From Bacteroidaceae bacterium (GTDB lineage Bacteria > Bacteroidota > Bacteroidia > Bacteroidales > Bacteroidaceae): a stretch of DNA of 38,213 nt. Each line of letters starts with the position of its first letter. The stretch's first letter is position 1. The notes below the pieces were generated by a model. That model had not been told where the DNA came from and searched no databases. It saw nothing but the letters and a program-made list of their open reading frames with translations. The DNA is taken from NCBI GenBank assembly GCA_017479555.1, contig JAFVCB010000058.1, positions 1 through 38,213 of the forward strand. Direction: 5' to 3'. The position numbers and the translations under genes are program-made. Of the stretch, positions 17,641 through 26,202 are shown piece by piece.

Positions 17641-18582
17641 TTAGGCCAACCATTTCCGTACATCAGCCTCGATTTGTTCGGCAGTGTTGTTTGAGGCAGG
17701 GATAAACGTTTCGCCTGTGAGTTGTTCGTAGAGCTCCACATAACGGGCGGCAATTCGTTCAACCACCTCGGGTGTCATTTCAGGCACTTGTTGTCCATCC
17801 TGTCCAGTAAATCCAGCACTCATTAGCCACTCGCGCACAAACTCTTTTGAGAGTTGACGCTGAGGCTCGCCCGCTTCAAAACGTTCAGTATATCCTTCGG
17901 AGTAGAAGTAGCGACTGCTATCGGGAGTGTGAATCTCGTCCATCAAGCAAATAGTGCCATCGGCTAATTTGCCAAACTCGTATTTTGTGTCAACGAGAAT
18001 AAGTCCGCGCTCCTTAGCAATAGCCGTGCCGCGTTCAAAAAGCGCTAAAGCGTAGCGTTCCAAGATGGCGTACTCTTCTGCCGTGGCCAAACCTTGGCTG
18101 ATGATTTCAGCTTTTGATATGTTCTCGTCGTGTAGTCCCAGCTCTGCCTTAGTCGTAGGCGTAACGATAGGCTGAGGGAAACGCTCGTTCTCGCGCATAC
18201 CCTCGGGTAGCCTCACACCACACAGTTCACGCTCACCAGCTTTGTAGGCTCGCCAAGCACTTCCACAGAGGTAGCCTCTAACAATCATTTCAATAGGGAA
18301 ACCCTCGCAACGTACGCCAGCGGTGACCATCGGGTTGGGAACGGCGCGTTTCCAGTTGGGACAAATGTCGGTAGTGGCGTCAAGAAAGCGAGCCGCTATT
18401 TGATTGAGTACTTGACCCTTATAAGGAATGCCCTCGGGTAGGACAACATCGAAAGCACTGATACGGTCGGTGGCTACCATTACTAACGTATCTTGGCCAA
18501 TGCTATAAACGTCGCGCACTTTACCATGATATACTGCTGTTTGACGCGGAAGGTTAAAGGAGGTTTGAGTCAGGGATTTCAT
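17641..18582 (-). CDS. purC: Phosphoribosylaminoimidazole-succinocarboxamide synthase
   Basis: PurC (SAICAR synthase) joins aspartate to CAIR with ATP in purine synthesis. The 313-residue protein has [12 protein letters not shown] near the N-terminus, then [31 protein letters not shown] and DTKYEFGK, all typical of the long-form enzyme. I start at ATG 18582 ([10 protein letters not shown]); the 39 residues further upstream lie inside phoH and do not fit the family. It overlaps phoH by 29 bases and is probably translated from the same transcript. Confidence 0.97.
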   Translation of the reverse strand: MKSLTQTSFNLPRQTAVYHGKVRDVYSIGQDTLVMVATDRISAFDVVLPEGIPYKGQVLNQIAARFLDATTDICPNWKRAVPNPMVTAGVRCEGFPIEMIVRGYLCGSAWRAYKAGERELCGVRLPEGMRENERFPQPIVTPTTKAELGLHDENISKAEIISQGLATAEEYAILERYALALFERGTAIAKERGLILVDTKYEFGKLADGTICLMDEIHTPDSSRYFYSEGYTERFEAGEPQRQLSKEFVREWLMSAGFTGQDGQQVPEMTPEVVERIAARYVELYEQLTGETFIPASNNTAEQIEADVRKWLA

Positions 18583-19600
18583 GTTGTGATTTGTTGGTTT
18601 GTGGAATAGTGGATAAAGGAGTATCGATTGAGTCTTGATGGACTTCGTCAGCGGTTTCGCTCTTGCTACGCTGAGCATGCTGCTCATAGGCCTGCACAAT
18701 CCTTGTGACGAGCTTGTGACGCACGATATCGGTCTCGTCTAAATGTACGAAACGTATGCCCTCTATATGTCCTAAGATGCGATGCGCTTCGGCCAAACCG
18801 CTGCGTTGAGACGCGGGAAGGTCTATCTGAGTGACATCGCCCGTGACAATCATTTTTGTGCCATGCCCTAATCGAGTGAGAAACATACGCAGCTGAGCAC
18901 GCGTCGTGTTTTGAGCTTCATCGAGTATAACTACCGCGTCGCTCAGTGTCCTACCTCGCATAAAGGCCAGAGGTGCTATCTGTATCACCCCCGTTTCGAT
19001 GTACTCTTGTAGTTTCTGTGCGGGGAGCATTTCGCCTAATGCATCGTAGAGAGGTTGCAGGTAGGGATCTACTTTGTCTTTCATATCGCCAGGCAGAAAA
19101 CCAAGTTTTTCACCCGCTTCTACGGCAGGCCTGCTGAGAATAATTCTGCGTACCTCTTTCTGCTTGAGTGCACGAACAGCTAAGGCGATGGCTACATACG
19201 TTTTTCCTGTCCCAGCAGGTCCTACGGCAAAAATCAAGTCGTTCTGTCCAAAAGCCTCCACGATGTGTCGTTGTCCTGCCGTGCGCGCTGTAATGGGCTT
19301 CCCAGTCGTGCTATAGACAATAGCTGTTTCGCTCTCCTCGCGAGGCTGCAAACCGTGATGAGTAGCCAAAATGTCTTCTTCGCTGAGGGTGTTGAAACGG
19401 ATGCAATGTGACTTCAGACGTTCGAATAATGTTTCAAATTGAGCCACGTCTTCCTCAACGCCAAGCACTTTGACCACGTCGCCTCGTGCTACAAGCCTCA
19501 CTTTGGGTTGTAACGAGCGAAGCATGCGTAGGTTGGCATTGCCTACACCATAAAAGAGAGTGGGGTCAGCTTCATCAAGTAGGAAGTAGCGTTCTATCAT
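18554..19600 (-). CDS. phoH: PhoH-like ATPase
   Basis: The 348-residue protein has an N-terminal KH-like segment, then the PhoH ATPase core: Walker [13 protein letters not shown], Walker B-region [21 protein letters not shown], and the conserved [13 protein letters not shown]. PhoH/YbeZ proteins are RNA-associated ATPases linked to RNA and ribosome metabolism. I choose ATG 19600 over 19669 because a promoter box sits at 19635-19643, inside the longer frame. It is the first gene of phoH-purC. Confidence 0.95.
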   Translation of the reverse strand: MIERYFLLDEADPTLFYGVGNANLRMLRSLQPKVRLVARGDVVKVLGVEEDVAQFETLFERLKSHCIRFNTLSEEDILATHHGLQPREESETAIVYSTTGKPITARTAGQRHIVEAFGQNDLIFAVGPAGTGKTYVAIALAVRALKQKEVRRIILSRPAVEAGEKLGFLPGDMKDKVDPYLQPLYDALGEMLPAQKLQEYIETGVIQIAPLAFMRGRTLSDAVVILDEAQNTTRAQLRMFLTRLGHGTKMIVTGDVTQIDLPASQRSGLAEAHRILGHIEGIRFVHLDETDIVRHKLVTRIVQAYEQHAQRSKSETADEVHQDSIDTPLSTIPQTNKSQHEIPDSNLL

Positions 19601-19634
19601 TAGCACAAATAGAGTGACATGAGATAAGAGTAGC

Positions 19635-19643
19635 GCAAAAGTA
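19635..19643 (-). promoter_or_regulatory. Promoter of phoH-purC
   Basis: On the minus strand TACTTTTGC matches TAnnTTTGY, with TTTG at 19667-19670 (23-base spacer). It implies a transcript start near 19628 and a leader of about 28 bases before phoH. Confidence 0.65.
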
Positions 19644-19858
19644 ACAAAAACCTTAAAATTGCCTATCAAACACCTCCTTAATTGTGCATGGAAGTCGCAA
19701 AACGATGATAATGATGTGCGAACATGAAGTAAACTTTAGTTTGCAATAGCCTTTGTAAGAAAAAGTGTAAACCTCAAAACAGTACATTCTTTTCTCTATT
19801 TATTAACTTACAAATAGCGATGGCTTGAAACTCTTCACTCATTCTTTTTCTCATTTGC

Positions 19859-19891
19859 TTGTTTTTCCTATTCTTTTTTACCTATATTTGC
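19859..19891 (+). promoter_or_regulatory. Promoter of the AT-rich island's first gene
   Basis: TTG at 19859-19861, a 21-base spacer, then TATATTTGC at 19883-19891. The expected transcript start is near 19897, just before ATG 19906. Confidence 0.6.
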
Positions 19892-19905
19892 CGTGTAACA
19901 TTAGC

Positions 19906-20274
19906 ATGATTATGGGATTAACATTACGAGCAAACATTGCAAGTGTAGAGACGGCGCGTTTCAAAACGATAACTCTAACTCCAAATATTGACTCAAATGA
20001 TGTTTATGATGGAGAGGAAGTGACTTGCGTCAAGAAGTTGCAAAACAAAGTAGAACTTCTTGAGAGTAGTAGATACGAATATGTCGTTGTGGATACTCGT
20101 GGGCATATTATTATAGGGAAACAAAAAGAAATTGTCAAGAAAAGAATAATCTCTGAAACCGAATTGAAAAGGATTTCAGGCAGTATTACAGAAGCGACCA
20201 TACAAGGCATTCATGACTACGTTGAGGCTGTAGACATACGTCTTAGAGACGTTGAGAACGAACTTATGCCTTAA
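19906..20274 (+). CDS. Small protein of unknown function, possible coiled coil
   Basis: I do not recognise this 122-residue protein. The first half is beta-like (GLTLRANIAS, RFKTITLTPN, YEYVVVDTRGHIIIG). The second half is charged and helical (QKEIVKKRIISETELKRISG, then DYVEAVDIRLRDVENELMP), compatible with a short coiled coil. It has no signal peptide from ATG 19906. The frame extends to 19825, where a hydrophobic N-terminus would appear, but the promoter at 19883 lies inside that extension. It is the first gene of the island, 114 bases before the beta-helix gene on the same strand. Confidence 0.6.
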   Translation: MIMGLTLRANIASVETARFKTITLTPNIDSNDVYDGEEVTCVKKLQNKVELLESSRYEYVVVDTRGHIIIGKQKEIVKKRIISETELKRISGSITEATIQGIHDYVEAVDIRLRDVENELMP

Positions 20275-20388
20275 GCCAAATGGGCAAAGCGAAACTTGTT
20301 TTAGCTTTGTCACGATGAGTACATGTCTCTTAAATATATTATATATTGCTTTATCTTTCATTTTGAACCGCATTAATTGTATTAGACC

Positions 20389-22509
20389 ATGACTACCTCA
20401 GTGCAACTATCATACGCAAATCAGAATTATTCAGGCATCACGTCCTGCAATATTGACAATTTGGAAAATACACTTTCTGCATTATCAGAAGAGTGCAAAA
20501 GTGTGGTAGTTGAGTTTGCTGGTGATGAATATTGTTTTTCACAAACTATCAATCTCAAAAAGATAAAAGTCCCCGTGACCATAAAAGGCTCAGATGCCAG
20601 TGATACTATCCTTAAAGGTTTCAGCCTAACAAATGCTAAGAATGTGTCGCAGAGTGGATTTATTTTTAATCTATCACCGTCACAAGGCACTGAATATAGC
20701 TTATTACAAACACAATTGCCTGTAGAAAAGATAAAGATGTGGGTAAAATATGCTAATACAGATAACAATGATGATTTGGATGGAAATCTTTTTCGCTTTA
20801 TAATAGAGCTTCCTGAGATAGCAAATTATGATATCATTACAAGTACGGATAGCAATGAACATAAAAATAGCAGTTTTATCTTGATGCAAACAAAATGGAT
20901 GGCAATCAGGGGGTATATCAATAAGATTCAAGAAACACAGCCTGGGTCGAATAGGTATTATATAGAATTAGACGGGCTAAATACTCATATTCCAATTGCT
21001 AATATATTTGAGGGAAATATAAAAGAGCAAGCAAAATATTATGATAATGATATTGATGTTTTGGAAAATGGAACAGTATCAAAATACCTTGAACCAACCA
21101 AAGCTAAAATATATATCTGTAATTATAAGAAGAAAACCACGAGTCAACAAGGCATTCCGTATCTAACTTATGACAGAAGCTCTGGCAGGATTCAGCTATA
21201 TGGTTCTAACAACACCCTTGTTCAAGAAAGCTATATTCAGGGCGTTGAGACCTTTTTTCATGTAGACGAATGTAATCATGTTTCATTTGAAAAGCTCAAG
21301 TTTGAGAACAATGTCATAGAAGATCCTATAAGAAGCTCTACTGAGCAAGCCGAAGAAGCACTTAAATCTGCTTTGCGGATTGACAATTCTTCTCATGTCA
21401 CCATCAATAATTGTGTATTTACCAATCTTCATGGCTATGCCATAGGTGTTGATACCAAGTATAAAGACGGCAATAACCCTAAGGGTAGCCACCATGTGGT
21501 GATAGAAAAAAATATTATCTATGAAACAAATGGTGGTGGCATACATATTTCGGGAAATGCCCATAATTGTATAGTTGAAGATAATCTGGTTTCCAAATAT
21601 GGAAGATACCAACGCGCTTGTGTCGGGATTCTTGTTCGTGACAGTTACACCAACATCATTCATCGCAATACTGTAGCAGATGCCCCATACACAGGAATTT
21701 GTGTGGGGTGGTCGTGGGATTATGATTTTCCCAACGGATATTGCAATATGATTACAAACAATCATGTGTTTAACTGCCCCACGTTATATCCTACGAGAAA
21801 GACCCAAAACGATATACCCTATGGCTTGTCTGATGGTGGCGGCATATATATATTAGGTAGGAACTTTGGTGCGGTTTTAGAGAATAACGTTGTACACAAC
21901 ATAACGACATTTTCTAACAATGGTGTAGGTATATATATAGATGAGTGCTCGTCTGATGTTGCTGTGAGGAAGAATGTTTGCTGGGGCTGCGACAAAGGAT
22001 TAAGCCATAACAAAGGAAGAGCCTGTGATATATTTTATAATTTCTTTGCTTGTAATGATATCCATATCCATGAAGCAACAAGAGAAACACATCTGAAATC
22101 TTTTGTTCATCACAATATCTTTTATTTAGCGCCTTTTCTGGATAACAACAGGGACACCAGTAACGTCTCTGTCATCAAGAAAGAAAACGATGCTGAAGTT
22201 ATCACATATTCTAATTTCGTTATCTATCCTTCAGATGACAAAACTCTGGAAGCAAATTATGCTAAATTAGGCTGTACGGTCTTAAAGGGTGAACTAAAAG
22301 TAAATAGTTCAGGAAATTCCAATTCAGTTAATTTTTATCTCAATCCTAAACTGATTTTTGAATTTACTGGTGACTATTCTGTTGGCACAAAGGAAGGAAT
22401 GTATTATGGACTTCGTTTGCCAGAGGTATGCTTAAATATATCATCCTCTCATAAACGAGTTGCCTCAAAAAGTGAATATGGCTCAACCATGTTACCTTTA
22501 GACTCCTAA
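20389..22509 (+). CDS. Right-handed parallel beta-helix repeat protein without signal peptide
   Basis: 706 residues. The middle, about residues 280-600, is a run of parallel beta-helix rungs of the pectate-lyase-like class: HVSFEKLKFENNVIED, HVTINNCVFTNLHGYAIGVD, HHVVIEKNIIYETNGGGIHIS, NCIVEDNLVSKYG, TNIIHRNTVADAPYTGICVG, GAVLENNVVHNITTF and DVAVRKNVCWGC. Such folds usually bind or cleave polysaccharide. Here no catalytic set can be assigned. An in-frame TAG lies two codons before the ATG (20383-20385), so no signal peptide can be added. The next gene starts 12 bases later in the same frame. Codon use is AT-rich compared with the flanking housekeeping genes. Confidence 0.8.
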   Translation: MTTSVQLSYANQNYSGITSCNIDNLENTLSALSEECKSVVVEFAGDEYCFSQTINLKKIKVPVTIKGSDASDTILKGFSLTNAKNVSQSGFIFNLSPSQGTEYSLLQTQLPVEKIKMWVKYANTDNNDDLDGNLFRFIIELPEIANYDIITSTDSNEHKNSSFILMQTKWMAIRGYINKIQETQPGSNRYYIELDGLNTHIPIANIFEGNIKEQAKYYDNDIDVLENGTVSKYLEPTKAKIYICNYKKKTTSQQGIPYLTYDRSSGRIQLYGSNNTLVQESYIQGVETFFHVDECNHVSFEKLKFENNVIEDPIRSSTEQAEEALKSALRIDNSSHVTINNCVFTNLHGYAIGVDTKYKDGNNPKGSHHVVIEKNIIYETNGGGIHISGNAHNCIVEDNLVSKYGRYQRACVGILVRDSYTNIIHRNTVADAPYTGICVGWSWDYDFPNGYCNMITNNHVFNCPTLYPTRKTQNDIPYGLSDGGGIYILGRNFGAVLENNVVHNITTFSNNGVGIYIDECSSDVAVRKNVCWGCDKGLSHNKGRACDIFYNFFACNDIHIHEATRETHLKSFVHHNIFYLAPFLDNNRDTSNVSVIKKENDAEVITYSNFVIYPSDDKTLEANYAKLGCTVLKGELKVNSSGNSNSVNFYLNPKLIFEFTGDYSVGTKEGMYYGLRLPEVCLNISSSHKRVASKSEYGSTMLPLDS

Positions 22510-22521
22510 AAAAAGACAACG

Positions 22522-23394
22522 ATGAAGACATTATGCTATTATACATCCAAGACAGCTCCTTCTGGCTCACTGAAGCTCAATGAGGAGGAAATCCATGTAC
22601 GCAACTGTATCGGAAAGGAGAATGTTGGTGTATTTTTCATCACCATCACCAAGGCCACTGCCATCAAGTTTTCCTTTCCGTCCTATGTCACTATAGAGCG
22701 TTGCAATTTAGTTTCGTTTGAATATGTCGCTCAGGAAACTCTCTCGAAAGGGAGCTATCATCAACTCACAGCACTCACATCGTACTATTTCAAAATTTCG
22801 CCTGACGCTGCCCATGCGAGTGCAGGATTTGAAGGTACTATCACCTTTGACGATATCACTGCCCTATCTGTATTCAATGCAAATGGTAATGGCTTTTACA
22901 ATTTCAAAGGTCTTTCTATCGATGTGAATGACTTAATCAAGTTTTCGCTGGTGAGTAAACTCTATCTGTCAGCTGGACTGAATGGCATAGGGCGAAACAC
23001 CATCCTCGATTTGACCGATTTTGAAAATATCACGCACTTGTACTTAGGGCAGAATGACGAAGATGATTGTCTCTATGGCATAGAACTCACCGACCGACAG
23101 ATGGAGCAGATTATAGAGTACAACGTCCACACCCAGTTTGTCCCGCCAAACATCTGGCATTTGAAGAATGCGAGAACAATAACTATGCATGGTTTCCCAA
23201 GTTGGCGAGATGTGCTGCCCCTGAGTGATAAAGAAAAATGGCGTGAGAAAACTGATCCAATGAGTTTGGAAATAGAAGCGACTTATGGAGATAAATTCAT
23301 TATTAAGCAATTCATCGATTTTCTCAAGAAACCTAATTCTTATAGTGTAAACGCAAATATTCACTATCTAAGTGAAATTAACTTTCACAGATAA
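22522..23394 (+). CDS. Unknown protein, paralogue A (beta-rich N-terminus plus LRR-like segment)
   Basis: 290 residues, not recognised. About residues 1-120 look like a beta-sandwich (SLKLNEEEIHVRNCIGKE, GVFFITITKATAIKFSFPSY). A leucine-rich-repeat-like stretch follows (LVSKLYLSAGLNGIG, ILDLTDFENITHLYLGQN). The N-terminal part is nearly identical to paralogue B at 25229. After FPSWRDV, near residue 235, the two sequences diverge strongly. There is no signal peptide, and the nearest in-frame stop upstream is the TAA ending the beta-helix gene 12 bases before. It is probably translated from the same mRNA as the beta-helix protein. Confidence 0.75.
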   Translation: MKTLCYYTSKTAPSGSLKLNEEEIHVRNCIGKENVGVFFITITKATAIKFSFPSYVTIERCNLVSFEYVAQETLSKGSYHQLTALTSYYFKISPDAAHASAGFEGTITFDDITALSVFNANGNGFYNFKGLSIDVNDLIKFSLVSKLYLSAGLNGIGRNTILDLTDFENITHLYLGQNDEDDCLYGIELTDRQMEQIIEYNVHTQFVPPNIWHLKNARTITMHGFPSWRDVLPLSDKEKWREKTDPMSLEIEATYGDKFIIKQFIDFLKKPNSYSVNANIHYLSEINFHR

Positions 23395-23411
23395 GCATCA
23401 TGATATATAGC

Positions 23412-23437
23412 TTTCTTAAATTTATTGATTTAAGAAA
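23412..23437 (+). terminator. AT-rich hairpin, possible weak terminator after paralogue A
   Basis: A perfect 10-bp stem (TTTCTTAAAT, 23412-23421, with ATTTAAGAAA, 23428-23437) and a 6-base loop, 17 bases after the stop codon. It is not immediately followed by a T run, though T-rich sequence begins about 15 bases later. Confidence 0.4.
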
Positions 23438-23492
23438 ACGACGAGTCCTCCTTTTTCCCCAATTGTTTAATCCCTAATCCTTTTGTTATATT

Positions 23493-25142
23493 ATGAAGAA
23501 GTTTTTTCTCTCCTTGCTTGTCACATTGTCACCCATACTTGCTATGGCTCAAATCTATGGAGAGTTCGTGGCAGGTGATAACCGTCCTAATTATCTGACA
23601 TATTGTAATGTGGATGAATTAGATGAATTATATAAATACACAGATTTTTTATATGAAGGCTACACAGTGGACGGTTATGATGTGATGTTGTTGAGGGAAC
23701 TCGCTGGGTCGGGGAATAGAGAATATACGGTAGTTAGATACGATTCTTTGTTGTTAAATCGATCTGGAGAAGTTTATTCATATCGCACTACAGCTACAGA
23801 TGATACTAAAGGAAATCTTGAAACCCTTACTTATTGTTTTATTCAAGAAAATTACGGAGCCTATTTCGATCCCTATCTAAATACAGATCCCTATCTAAAT
23901 ACAGAATATTTAGAATCGGGAAAATTAATCATGAATTGGGATACACACTTTTATCTTTATCCAGAAGGAGTTGACGAAACTGATAGAGATTCTTGGTGGG
24001 GCTTACATAATGTTGACTATAGAGCAGGTGCATTTGATACTTATTGGGTCTATCAGGGTTCTGAAGCTTGGATATCGACGCCGAGAAGAACTTTTAATCC
24101 AAATGATCCAAACATTTTTCATAAAGATGACTTTCCTAATAATTATAAAGAGTTTGAATATTATGATCAATACAAACATAAACATGGCCTTAGGTATTTT
24201 TTTGCTCATTGTAAAAGGCTAAAAGACATTACCATGTATAATCGGGAGCTTATAGAAGCGTGTACCAACGAATGGTTTATGGATTGTCCTCAACTTCAAC
24301 GCATTAGTTTGGAATTATACCCAAACTTAGCTTCCAACAGAGTCAGACCATTTAGCTTAGCTAATTGTATCAGCCCTGAGCAAACTATTGAGTTGGCTTA
24401 TGGGCCGGAACAGGAAATTGAGAATGTATACATTAGCTTTTTCCAAGGGCTAAAGCTCTCAAAACTTATTTGGAAAAGGGCTTTTCAAAGTGGCCAAGAA
24501 CCCAAAATGATAATAGATGACCCTACAGAAGTGAGGACAACGCGTTTCCCGTATAGTGAAAACCTTGATGAACAATCTGTCATAGACTCACTCTCTCAAT
24601 GGGCTACAGTGGACTCTGTACGCTATTTCTATGCCAATCATCCGATTACTCAGCAGGAATATCAAGAATTGACCACTTACTCCGACGAACAGGGAAGACT
24701 CCGACAAAAGACCTATCAGCACTTCTTAGATGAATTCGTTTCAGGAAAATGGCGTGATTTTGTGGATGAAGAATATCGTACGGAGCAGGACTCTATACGT
24801 ATGGCTAACAATGCATTGGCCTCGTACTCGCCATACGTATTGCCAAGAGTAGAATTCTATTCCAGTCCGCGCAATCCGTATTTCAACGACAACTGTGTGA
24901 TTTATGTCCACCCCTACAATTATGAATTCTTCGTCAATGATGAGTTTTGGGGACAATACGAGATTCGCGTGACGAAGGATGATATTCTATCCATAGATGA
25001 AATGACGATAGACAGTCCTCACACAAGTTCAGAGATAATCGGCTATTACTCCCTGGATGGCCGTCGTCTGACAGCGCCTCAGCGGGGAGTGAATATTGTC
25101 AAGATGAGTAACGGTACAACGCGGAAACTATATATCAAGTAG
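23493..25142 (+). CDS. Secreted protein with LRR-like region and type IX-like C-terminal tail
   Basis: 549 residues. The signal peptide is clear (MKKFFLSLLVTLSPILAMA, then QIYGEF). The centre, about residues 230-340, has irregular leucine-rich repeats like BspA-type surface proteins (HCKRLKDITMYN, MDCPQLQRISLELYPN). The last 35 residues contain IGYYSLDGRRL, APQRGVNIVKM and a basic end KLYIK, resembling sorting tails of Prevotella-like secreted proteins. It is the only island gene with a classical signal. An 18-base tandem repeat (23868-23903) encodes DPYLNT twice. Likely surface-exposed; function unknown. Confidence 0.78.
   Translation: MKKFFLSLLVTLSPILAMAQIYGEFVAGDNRPNYLTYCNVDELDELYKYTDFLYEGYTVDGYDVMLLRELAGSGNREYTVVRYDSLLLNRSGEVYSYRTTATDDTKGNLETLTYCFIQENYGAYFDPYLNTDPYLNTEYLESGKLIMNWDTHFYLYPEGVDETDRDSWWGLHNVDYRAGAFDTYWVYQGSEAWISTPRRTFNPNDPNIFHKDDFPNNYKEFEYYDQYKHKHGLRYFFAHCKRLKDITMYNRELIEACTNEWFMDCPQLQRISLELYPNLASNRVRPFSLANCISPEQTIELAYGPEQEIENVYISFFQGLKLSKLIWKRAFQSGQEPKMIIDDPTEVRTTRFPYSENLDEQSVIDSLSQWATVDSVRYFYANHPITQQEYQELTTYSDEQGRLRQKTYQHFLDEFVSGKWRDFVDEEYRTEQDSIRMANNALASYSPYVLPRVEFYSSPRNPYFNDNCVIYVHPYNYEFFVNDEFWGQYEIRVTKDDILSIDEMTIDSPHTSSEIIGYYSLDGRRLTAPQRGVNIVKMSNGTTRKLYIK
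23868..23903 (+). repeat. In-frame 18-bp tandem duplication inside the secreted protein gene
   Basis: The 18 bases GATCCCTATCTAAATACA occur twice with no mismatch (23868-23885 and 23886-23903), encoding DPYLNT-DPYLNT. A multiple-of-three unit can expand or contract without frameshift. Confidence 0.9.
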
Positions 25143-25228
25143 AAGGGTATATAGGATGAGTGCCGTTTCCCCCAATTCCTAATGACAGATTCGGGTTTAA
25201 CCATATAAATCATAGCGTTCGAGACATC

Positions 25229-26080
25229 ATGCATACACTTTGCTTCTTTAGTCTGAAGCCTGCACCCACAGGCTCACTCAAACTCAATGAGGAGGAAATC
25301 CATGTGCGCAACTGTATCGGAAAGGAGGCTGAAGGTGTGTTTTACATCACCGTCACTAAGGCCACTGCCATCAAGTTTTCCTTTCCATCCTATGTCACTA
25401 TAGCGCGTTGCGATTTAGTTTCGGAGAAGTATGTGGCTCAGGAGACGCTCTCTAAAGGAAGCTATCATCAACTCACAGCACTCACGTCGTATTATTTCAA
25501 GATTTCGCCTGACGCAGCCCATGCAAGTGCAGGATTTGCAGGTTCTATCACCTTTGAAGACATTACTGCTCTGTCGGTATTCCATGCCATGGGAAACGCC
25601 AATTACAATTTCAAAGGACTTTCTATCGATGTGAATGACTTAATCAAGTTGTCGCTGGTGAGTAAACTCTATTTGCCTGCTGGGCTGAATGGCATAGGGA
25701 GAGACACCATCCTCGATTTGACTGCTTTTGAAAACATCACGCACTTGTACTTAGGGCAGAATGAAGCAGATGATTGTCTCTATAGTGTGGAGCTTACCGA
25801 CCGACAGATGGAGCAGATCAAAGAGTACCATGTTCGCGCCCAGTACGTGCCATCAAACATCTGGCATTTGAAGAATGCGGATTGGATATACCTATATGGT
25901 TTTCCCAGCTGGCGAGATGTGCCTTATCTGTCTTCTCCAAATGAATTCCAAGTCGGCAGCTCTGCGCATAACCTAAGAATTGAAGCTACCTATCGCGACT
26001 ATGCTGTAGCCGAGCAATTCCGCTCTGTGTATGGCTCAGATAGAGCGGTAACCTATCGGAGTGAAATCAATTTTCAATAG
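25229..26080 (+). CDS. Unknown protein, paralogue B of the gene at 22522
   Basis: 283 residues from ATG 25229 (MHTLCFFSLKPAPTGS), chosen because it lines up with MKTLCYYTSKTAPSGS of paralogue A. A GTG-started extension to 25160 has no counterpart there. It shares the beta-rich N-terminal part and LRR-like stretch (LVSKLYLPAGLNGIG, ENITHLYLGQN) with paralogue A almost residue for residue. After FPSWRDV the roughly 50-residue C-terminus is different (PYLSSPNEFQVGSSAHNL), with a common short end motif (SEINFQ versus SEINFHR). No signal peptide. It is the last gene of the island. Confidence 0.75.
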   Translation: MHTLCFFSLKPAPTGSLKLNEEEIHVRNCIGKEAEGVFYITVTKATAIKFSFPSYVTIARCDLVSEKYVAQETLSKGSYHQLTALTSYYFKISPDAAHASAGFAGSITFEDITALSVFHAMGNANYNFKGLSIDVNDLIKLSLVSKLYLPAGLNGIGRDTILDLTAFENITHLYLGQNEADDCLYSVELTDRQMEQIKEYHVRAQYVPSNIWHLKNADWIYLYGFPSWRDVPYLSSPNEFQVGSSAHNLRIEATYRDYAVAEQFRSVYGSDRAVTYRSEINFQ

Positions 26081-26163
26081 GATTTAGGCCAATGATAGAT
26101 TAGTGTAAAACAGCGAGAAGCCACTTTTTTGCACTTGCACGGGGTCTCTTTATGATATTTTGC

Positions 26164-26172
26164 TACTTTTGC
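26164..26172 (+). promoter_or_regulatory. -7 promoter element for pyrF
   Basis: TACTTTTGC matches TAnnTTTGY, 30 bases before the pyrF ATG. No clear -33 TTG is seen. Confidence 0.55.
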
Positions 26173-26202
26173 GCAAAATATCCTACAAACTCCTATCTTC
26201 TT

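Noticed and set aside
19825..19905. Extended start giving the first island protein a hydrophobic N-terminus
   Set aside because: The promoter at 19859-19891 falls inside the extension, so ATG 19906 is more likely. If the promoter call is wrong, this extension would be worth reconsidering.
25160..25228. GTG-started extension of paralogue B
   Set aside because: It has no counterpart in paralogue A, whose start aligns with ATG 25229.
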